Assembly (NCBI GenBank): GCA_003170115.1
Contig: PMZS01000247.1
Coordinates: 921 to 10,928, forward strand
From: Spirochaetaceae bacterium
GTDB taxonomy: Bacteria > Spirochaetota > Spirochaetia > SZUA-6 > Fen-1364
Direction: 5' to 3'
Length of the DNA: 10,008 nt
The notes beneath the pieces are model-generated. The model was not told the origin of the DNA and made no database searches. It saw only the letters and a list, made by a program, of their open reading frames with translations. Both the position numbers and the translations under genes were made by a program. Every line of letters begins with the position of its first letter. Position 1 is the stretch's first letter. Positions 5,724-10,008 of this stretch are shown here, one piece after another.

Positions 5724-7904
5724 TTACTTCACCCTTCCCTTCGCGACTCTTGCCGTGGTGAGCGGCTTCCCTTCGTATTCCAGCCCCGCATCCCCGACCA
5801 CCACGCGGCTGTTCTCCGCGGCAATGGGCATGGCGAAAAAGGCGTCAATGTCGATCTGGACGGGTGATTCAGCAGAAGGCCCGCCGGAGAGGACGATTCG
5901 GTCGCCGGGCTTCGCGTGATCCACGAAGAGCACTTCTACCATCTTTCCCTCTGACGCCGCGAGGAGCATCCCCTGGCTCTCCACGCCGCGAAGGAGCGCC
6001 GGCTTGAGGTTTGCCACCAGGACCACCGTGTGTCCCAGCAGTTCTTCTTCCTTATAATGGGGCACGAGCCCGGATACTATCGTCCTGCGTTCGGCGCCGA
6101 GATCGATCGTCTCGATGTACAGCTTCTCCGCGTCGGGGTGGCGCCTGATCTCCACGATCTTCGCCGCCCGCAGGTCCACCGATGCGCGGAATCGTGCGGC
6201 AATTTCGGCGGGGCTCGGAACCGCGGCCCGGGCCGCGGCATCGGAAGCTTCCTGGCGTTCCTTCTGCGTGCCCGAGAAGCGGAGGCGGAGCGTCTCTATC
6301 TCCTTGTCTTCCAGACGGGCGAACAGAAGCTCGGGTTTCTGCACATCAGAGATTCCCTTCAAAACCCCGAGGTCCGACCACGAAATGGCCCCGGAGCCGA
6401 GGGTTGCAGCGATTCGCTCGGAGGTCGTCGGGAGGTAGGGGCTGGCCAGGATCGCCAGGTCGCGCACAAGATATGTCAGGTTCCAGATGAGGCTGGCCGT
6501 GGCCTCAGGTGTTTCCTTCACTCCCTTCCACGGCTCTCCGTCCTGGAACTTCTTGTTCCCGACCGACGAGAGCGCAAAAATCCTGTGGAACGCCTCCCGC
6601 AGCTCCACCTTTTCCAGCAGGCCGGCGATCTCCGACTCCGCCGAGCGCACCTGCTCCCAGAACTCCTCGTCCGGCTTCCCCTCCGGCAGTCGACCGCCGT
6701 AGAAACGGGAGACGAACTGGAGGGTGCGGTTGACGAGATTCCCCAGGTTGCCGATGAGCTCCGCGTTCACTTTCTCCTGGAAATCCTTCCACGTGAACAG
6801 AGCATCGGATTTCTCCGGACGGTTGTAGTACACGTAGAAGCGCCAGACGTCCGCCGGGATTCCCGTTTCCTTCGCATCCGTGCCGAATACCCCGACACCC
6901 TTGCTCTTGGAGAACTTGCCGCCCTCATAGTTGAGGTACTCCGTGGAGGACATGTGATACAGCGTCGTCCACTCCTCCCCCGTGCCCAGCTGGCTGCAGG
7001 GAAAGATCACCGTGTGGAAGGGGATGTTGTCCTTTCCGATGAACTGGAAGAGCTTCACCTCTTTCGGCGCATACCACCAGCTCTTCCACTCCGGCGTGTG
7101 ATCCGCCGTGATGGAGATGTAGCCTATGGGAGCGTCGAACCACACGTAGAAGACCTTGTCGCGGTAGCCGTCCAGGGGGACCGGAATGCCCCACTTCAGG
7201 TCGCGGGTGATACCCCGCTCCTTCAGGCCATCCCTCATCCAGGCGTACGTCATCTGTACGGCATTGCGCGCCCAGAAGCCTTTCTCCGCGGCAGACTCGA
7301 TCCAGTTGCGCAGCTTGGGCAGGATGGCAGGCAGGTCGATGAACAGGTGCTTCGTCTCCCTGATCACCGGCCGCGTGGAGCACACGCTGCACCGCGGGTC
7401 GATCAGCTCGATGGGATCGAGCAGTTTCCCGCAGCTCTCACACTGGTCCCCCCGGGCGTCGGGATACCGGCAGTGGGGGCAGGTGCCCAGGACATAGCGG
7501 TCCGCGAGGAATCTCTGGTCCTTTTCGCAGTAGGGCTGGCTGAGGACACGCTCGTTGATGTAGCCGTTTTCGTGGAGCTTCGTAAAGATGTGCTGGGTGA
7601 TTTCCGTGTGCACCGGCACCGAGGTCCGGCCAAAGCGGTCGAACGAGACGTTGAACCAGGCGTAGATGTCCCGGTGGATGGCGTGGTAGCGGTCGCACAA
7701 TTCCCGCGGCGTGATTCCCTCTTCCAGCGCCTTTGTCTCAGTGGCTGTGCCGTACTCGTCGGTTCCGCAGATGTAGAGGGTATCATAGCCGGCAAGCCGG
7801 CAGTAACGCGCGAACACGTCCGCAGAGAGCACCTGGATGAGGTTGCCTAAGTGAGGGATGTTGTTCACGTACGGCAGGGCGGAGGTGATGAGACGTCTTT
7901 CCAT
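5724..7904 (-). CDS. metG: Methionine--tRNA ligase
   Basis: Class I methionyl-tRNA synthetase (726 aa), charging tRNA-Met with methionine using ATP in the cytosol. The Rossmann catalytic domain carries the HIGH-type motif HLGN (18-21). A zinc-binding insertion has CxxC pairs at Cys142/145, Cys155/158 and Cys172/175. The KMSKS loop appears as KFSKS (330-334). A helical anticodon-binding domain follows (~375-540), then a linker and a C-terminal Trbp111/EMAP-II-type tRNA-binding domain (~569-675), and a further ~50-residue tail. The frame is open 72 codons upstream to 8120, but that would overlap the divergent gene; ATG at 7904 gives the canonical start MERRLITSALPYVNN. No Shine-Dalgarno sequence precedes it, and the promoter at 7915-7943 implies a nearly leaderless mRNA. 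It is followed after 32 bp by the FemAB gene. The sequence style suggests spirochaete-type MetRS (from memory). Confidence 0.97.
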   Translation of the reverse strand: MERRLITSALPYVNNIPHLGNLIQVLSADVFARYCRLAGYDTLYICGTDEYGTATETKALEEGITPRELCDRYHAIHRDIYAWFNVSFDRFGRTSVPVHTEITQHIFTKLHENGYINERVLSQPYCEKDQRFLADRYVLGTCPHCRYPDARGDQCESCGKLLDPIELIDPRCSVCSTRPVIRETKHLFIDLPAILPKLRNWIESAAEKGFWARNAVQMTYAWMRDGLKERGITRDLKWGIPVPLDGYRDKVFYVWFDAPIGYISITADHTPEWKSWWYAPKEVKLFQFIGKDNIPFHTVIFPCSQLGTGEEWTTLYHMSSTEYLNYEGGKFSKSKGVGVFGTDAKETGIPADVWRFYVYYNRPEKSDALFTWKDFQEKVNAELIGNLGNLVNRTLQFVSRFYGGRLPEGKPDEEFWEQVRSAESEIAGLLEKVELREAFHRIFALSSVGNKKFQDGEPWKGVKETPEATASLIWNLTYLVRDLAILASPYLPTTSERIAATLGSGAISWSDLGVLKGISDVQKPELLFARLEDKEIETLRLRFSGTQKERQEASDAAARAAVPSPAEIAARFRASVDLRAAKIVEIRRHPDAEKLYIETIDLGAERRTIVSGLVPHYKEEELLGHTVVLVANLKPALLRGVESQGMLLAASEGKMVEVLFVDHAKPGDRIVLSGGPSAESPVQIDIDAFFAMPIAAENSRVVVGDAGLEYEGKPLTTARVAKGRVK

Positions 7905-7914
7905 ATGTGCCGCA

Positions 7915-7943
7915 AATGTAGCCGAGGCTCCCCGGGGCGTCAA
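7915..7943 (-). promoter_or_regulatory. metG promoter, immediately upstream of the start codon
   Basis: On the minus strand TTGACG (7938-7943) and TACATT (7915-7920) are separated by exactly 17 bp. The expected transcription start is near 7908, only about four to five bases before the metG ATG at 7904, so the message would be leaderless or nearly so. This fits the absence of a Shine-Dalgarno sequence. Confidence 0.55.
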
Positions 7944-7964
7944 GGCAAGTGGCTTTGCGCTTCG

Positions 7965-7993
7965 TTGACTCCGGTGCACCAGGTCCGTAGACT
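7965..7993 (+). promoter_or_regulatory. Promoter of the HflK-like gene
   Basis: TTGACT (7965-7970) and TAGACT (7988-7993) with a 17-bp spacer. The predicted start near 8000 lies just ahead of the GGAGG ribosome-binding site (8002-8006), which is four bases from the ATG at 8011. This site decides for 8011 over the in-frame TTG at 7996. It is divergent from the metG promoter, with the two -35 elements about 21 bp apart. Confidence 0.55.
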
Positions 7994-8010
7994 GGTTGAG
8001 TGGAGGCGCT

Positions 8011-9930
8011 ATGACAGATGTCACCCCGCGGAAGGCTTTCCGCAACATCACGCCGGCGCTCGTGTGGATCGCGATCGCCGTGATACTCGGTCTGATCCTT
8101 CTTTTTTCCAGCTTTTTCATGGTCGATCAGAAGGAGGAATCGGTCGTCCTGAATCTCGGCAAGTTTTCCCGGATGGTCGGTCCGGGCCTGCACTTCAAGA
8201 TTCCCTTCGGAGTGGAAAGGAACTACAACGTCCCGACCCAGAGGATTCTGAAAGAAGAGTTCGGATTCCGCACCCTGGAGTCCGGCATCGTATCGACCTA
8301 CTCCAGCCAGGACTATACAAACGAATCGATCATGCTCACCGGAGATCTGAACATCATCGATGTGGAGTGGATCATCCAGTACCAGATCACCGACGCCCGC
8401 GCATGGCTCTTCGGCGTGGAGGATCAGCGGAAGACGATCCGCGACATCTCCCAGTCCGTCATCAACATGCTGGTGGGTGACCGCACGATCTTCGACGTAA
8501 TCGGCGCGGAGCGCGCGAACATCGAGATCCAGGGACAGGATGAAATGAACAAGCTGTACAAGTCCTACGGGCTGGGCATCAGGGTCACGACGGTAAAGCT
8601 GCAGAACATAGTGCCCCCGAAGGGCTCGGTGCAGGATGCATTCGAGGATGTGAACAAGGCAATCCAGGACCGCAGCCGGCTCATCAACGAGGGCAAGGAA
8701 GCCTACAACCAGGCCATCCCCAAGGCCAGCGGCCAGGCCGAGCAGACCATCCAGGAAGCGCAGGGGTATGCCACCGAGCGCGTCAACCAGGCCAGGGGCG
8801 ATGTGTCGAGATTCCTCGCGGTTCTCGGCGAGTACCGCCAGGCGCCCGACGTCGTGGCGGCCGACCTCCAGGACATGCCGCGAAAGGTGCGTCCGTGGCA
8901 CCGCCTCTCGCAGCGCGTGCGCCTCTTTTTCGACACGTGCTTCTTTCCATATGTCGAGCCGATGTATGATGCCGCGCGCGACCTGGCCGCCGGGAGCGAC
9001 CTCCTCATCGCGCACTTCTTCCTGTATCCCGCGAAGATCGCGGCCCTGAAGGCCGGTGTGCCGTATGTCTCCGTCGCCTATTGGCCGGGGGTCGCCCGGT
9101 CGCCCGACGAGTCGGAGTTCGGCCTGCCGAGGATGGGCCGCACGCTCAACCGCGTGACCAGCCGCCTGCTCCAGGGCGTCGTCGACAAGGCCATCCGCGA
9201 AGAGGTCCACCGGTTCTGGCGTCGCGAAGGCCTTCAGCCGCCGCGCCACGCCACCCTCGACGGCGGCGCCTCCGAGACGCTCAATCTCCTGGGGGCCAGC
9301 CCGGCCCTGTGGCCACAGGACCCCGAGTGGCTGCCGCACCATCGGCTGTGCGGCTTCCTCTCGATTCCCGATGCGGCCGAGCCCTGGGAGATGCCCACCC
9401 CGCTCCGCGAGTTCCTGGCCGCCGGCCTCCCGCCGGTCTACATGACCTTCGGCAGCTCGCAGCTTCTCCAGCCCGAGAGAGGAACCGAGATCCAGTTGGC
9501 CGCAGCCCGGCTCGCGGGTTGCCGCGCGATCCTTCAGACGTGCTCGCCGCGGTATCCCGCCGACACGCGCGACGGCGACGTCTACTTCCTCGGCCCCGCG
9601 GCGCATCGGCTCGTGTTCCCGCACTGCGCGGCCATCGTGCACCACGGCGGCGCGGGAACGACCCACTCGGCCACGCGGGCGGGGCGGCCGTCGGTCGTCG
9701 TCGGGTTCTTCGGCGAGCAGATGTCGTGGGGACGCAGGCTGCGCGGCCTCGGCATCGCCGGGCAGCCCTTGGCGTACCAGTGGCTCTCGCCGCCCAAACT
9801 CGCCCGGGCCGTGCGTTACGTGCTCGACTCGCCCGAGATGCGGCCGCGAGCGGAAAGGCTGGCCGAGACGATGCGACAGGAGAACGGCGTGATGCGCGCG
9901 GTTGAGGAGATCGAGCGGCTGGGGCGGTGA
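8011..9930 (+). CDS. Chimeric frame: HflK-like SPFH N-terminus joined to a UGT-type glycosyltransferase
   Basis: One open frame of 639 codons made of two unrelated parts. Residues 1-~280 are HflK-like (membrane modulator of the FtsH protease): a transmembrane helix at ~17-37, an SPFH domain with LGKFSRMVGPGLHFKIPF and IIQYQITDA, the segment VKLQNIVPPKGSVQDAF, and the helical tail up to GEYRQAPD. HflK normally continues with a short C-terminal piece and is followed by hflC; both are absent. From about residue 281 (base ~8850) the protein becomes a UGT/sterol-glucosyltransferase-like GT-B enzyme: DLLIAHFFLYPAKIAALKAGVPYVS (334-353 region), PVYMTFGSSQ (475-484) and the donor-sugar signature VHHGGAGTTHSATRAGRP (543-560) followed by GFFGEQMSWGRRL. 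The N-terminal ~100 residues of the glycosyltransferase are missing. Hand counts on sample 60-base lines give 52-53% GC at 8221-8340 and 67-78% beyond 9180. It is either a genuine fusion by rearrangement or an assembly chimera; each half is firmly identified. Confidence 0.85.
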   Translation: MTDVTPRKAFRNITPALVWIAIAVILGLILLFSSFFMVDQKEESVVLNLGKFSRMVGPGLHFKIPFGVERNYNVPTQRILKEEFGFRTLESGIVSTYSSQDYTNESIMLTGDLNIIDVEWIIQYQITDARAWLFGVEDQRKTIRDISQSVINMLVGDRTIFDVIGAERANIEIQGQDEMNKLYKSYGLGIRVTTVKLQNIVPPKGSVQDAFEDVNKAIQDRSRLINEGKEAYNQAIPKASGQAEQTIQEAQGYATERVNQARGDVSRFLAVLGEYRQAPDVVAADLQDMPRKVRPWHRLSQRVRLFFDTCFFPYVEPMYDAARDLAAGSDLLIAHFFLYPAKIAALKAGVPYVSVAYWPGVARSPDESEFGLPRMGRTLNRVTSRLLQGVVDKAIREEVHRFWRREGLQPPRHATLDGGASETLNLLGASPALWPQDPEWLPHHRLCGFLSIPDAAEPWEMPTPLREFLAAGLPPVYMTFGSSQLLQPERGTEIQLAAARLAGCRAILQTCSPRYPADTRDGDVYFLGPAAHRLVFPHCAAIVHHGGAGTTHSATRAGRPSVVVGFFGEQMSWGRRLRGLGIAGQPLAYQWLSPPKLARAVRYVLDSPEMRPRAERLAETMRQENGVMRAVEEIERLGR

Positions 9931-9968
9931 TGCGTCAACCGCCAGGCGACGCGCCGGGCCATAGTTAC

Positions 9969-9990
9969 CCCCCGGTGAATACACCGGGGG
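9969..9990. terminator. Strong hairpin downstream of the glycosyltransferase frame
   Basis: A perfect 9-bp GC-rich stem, CCCCCGGTG / CACCGGGGG, with loop AATA, begins 38 bases after the TGA at 9930. There is no U-rich tract behind it, so it may be a non-canonical or bidirectional terminator, or an intergenic palindromic repeat. The sequence beyond it to the window end shows no gene. Confidence 0.45.
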
Positions 9991-10008
9991 CGCTGTTGAC
10001 GTTGTTGT

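Noticed and set aside
6030..7850. Plus-strand open frame of 606 codons
   Set aside because: Antisense to metG, which is unmistakable; the composition is typical of a shadow frame.
7905..8120. N-terminal extension of metG from 8120
   Set aside because: It would overlap the start of the divergent HflK-like gene and its promoter, while ATG 7904 gives the canonical MetRS start.
9081..9905. Plus-strand frame of 274 codons
   Set aside because: Alternate frame of the glycosyltransferase, made almost entirely of Arg, Pro, Ala and Gly; GT-B motifs are in the other frame.
7783..9984. Minus-strand open frame of 733 codons
   Set aside because: Antisense to the HflK/glycosyltransferase frame and to the 5' part of metG. 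It crosses the joint of two unrelated segments, and its start lies inside the hairpin at 9969-9990; no protein family pattern seen.

Overview
The window is a GC-rich bacterial segment that looks like part of a metagenomic or draft contig. The methionyl-tRNA synthetase, the FemAB-type transferase and the HflK-like N-terminus have the style of spirochaete proteins. That is a judgement from memory of the families, not from a search, so the lineage is tentative. The last ~1.1 kb has a clearly higher GC content and a different codon style, and may come from another source.

Region 1 (1-4070, minus strand) is a compact four-gene operon that looks devoted to copper or a similar soft metal. It reads in this order: (a) a membrane protein fusing a heavy-metal-binding (HMA) domain, a DsbD/SafE-like membrane domain and two cupredoxin-like domains; (b) a 71-aa CopZ-like metallochaperone; (c) an OmpR-family response regulator; (d) a sensor histidine kinase cut by the left edge. 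The genes are 48 bp apart, then 1 bp apart, then overlap by 4 bp, so co-transcription and translational coupling are likely. Upstream of the first gene, two 7-bp direct repeats lie 11 bp apart. This is the classic layout of an OmpR-family operator and suggests autoregulation.

Region 2 (4071-4641) is the divergent intergenic region, with a second dyad and a good plus-strand promoter, followed by the decayed 5' part of a DHA2-type drug-efflux transporter (internal deletion, frameshift and missing 3' end).

Region 3 (4642-7904, minus strand) holds metG followed by a FemAB-type aminoacyl-tRNA-dependent transferase gene, 32 bp apart and likely one transcript. The metG promoter lies so close to the start codon that the mRNA may be leaderless.

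Region 4 (7905-10008) has a short divergent promoter region and then one 639-codon plus-strand frame. Its first ~280 codons are an HflK-like SPFH protein and the rest is most of a UGT-type glycosyltransferase lacking its N-terminal part. This is either a true rearrangement or an assembly chimera. A strong GC-rich hairpin lies just downstream.

No tRNA, rRNA, CRISPR array or insertion sequence was recognised. The most interesting items are the multi-domain metal protein with its own two-component system, and the HflK/glycosyltransferase junction.
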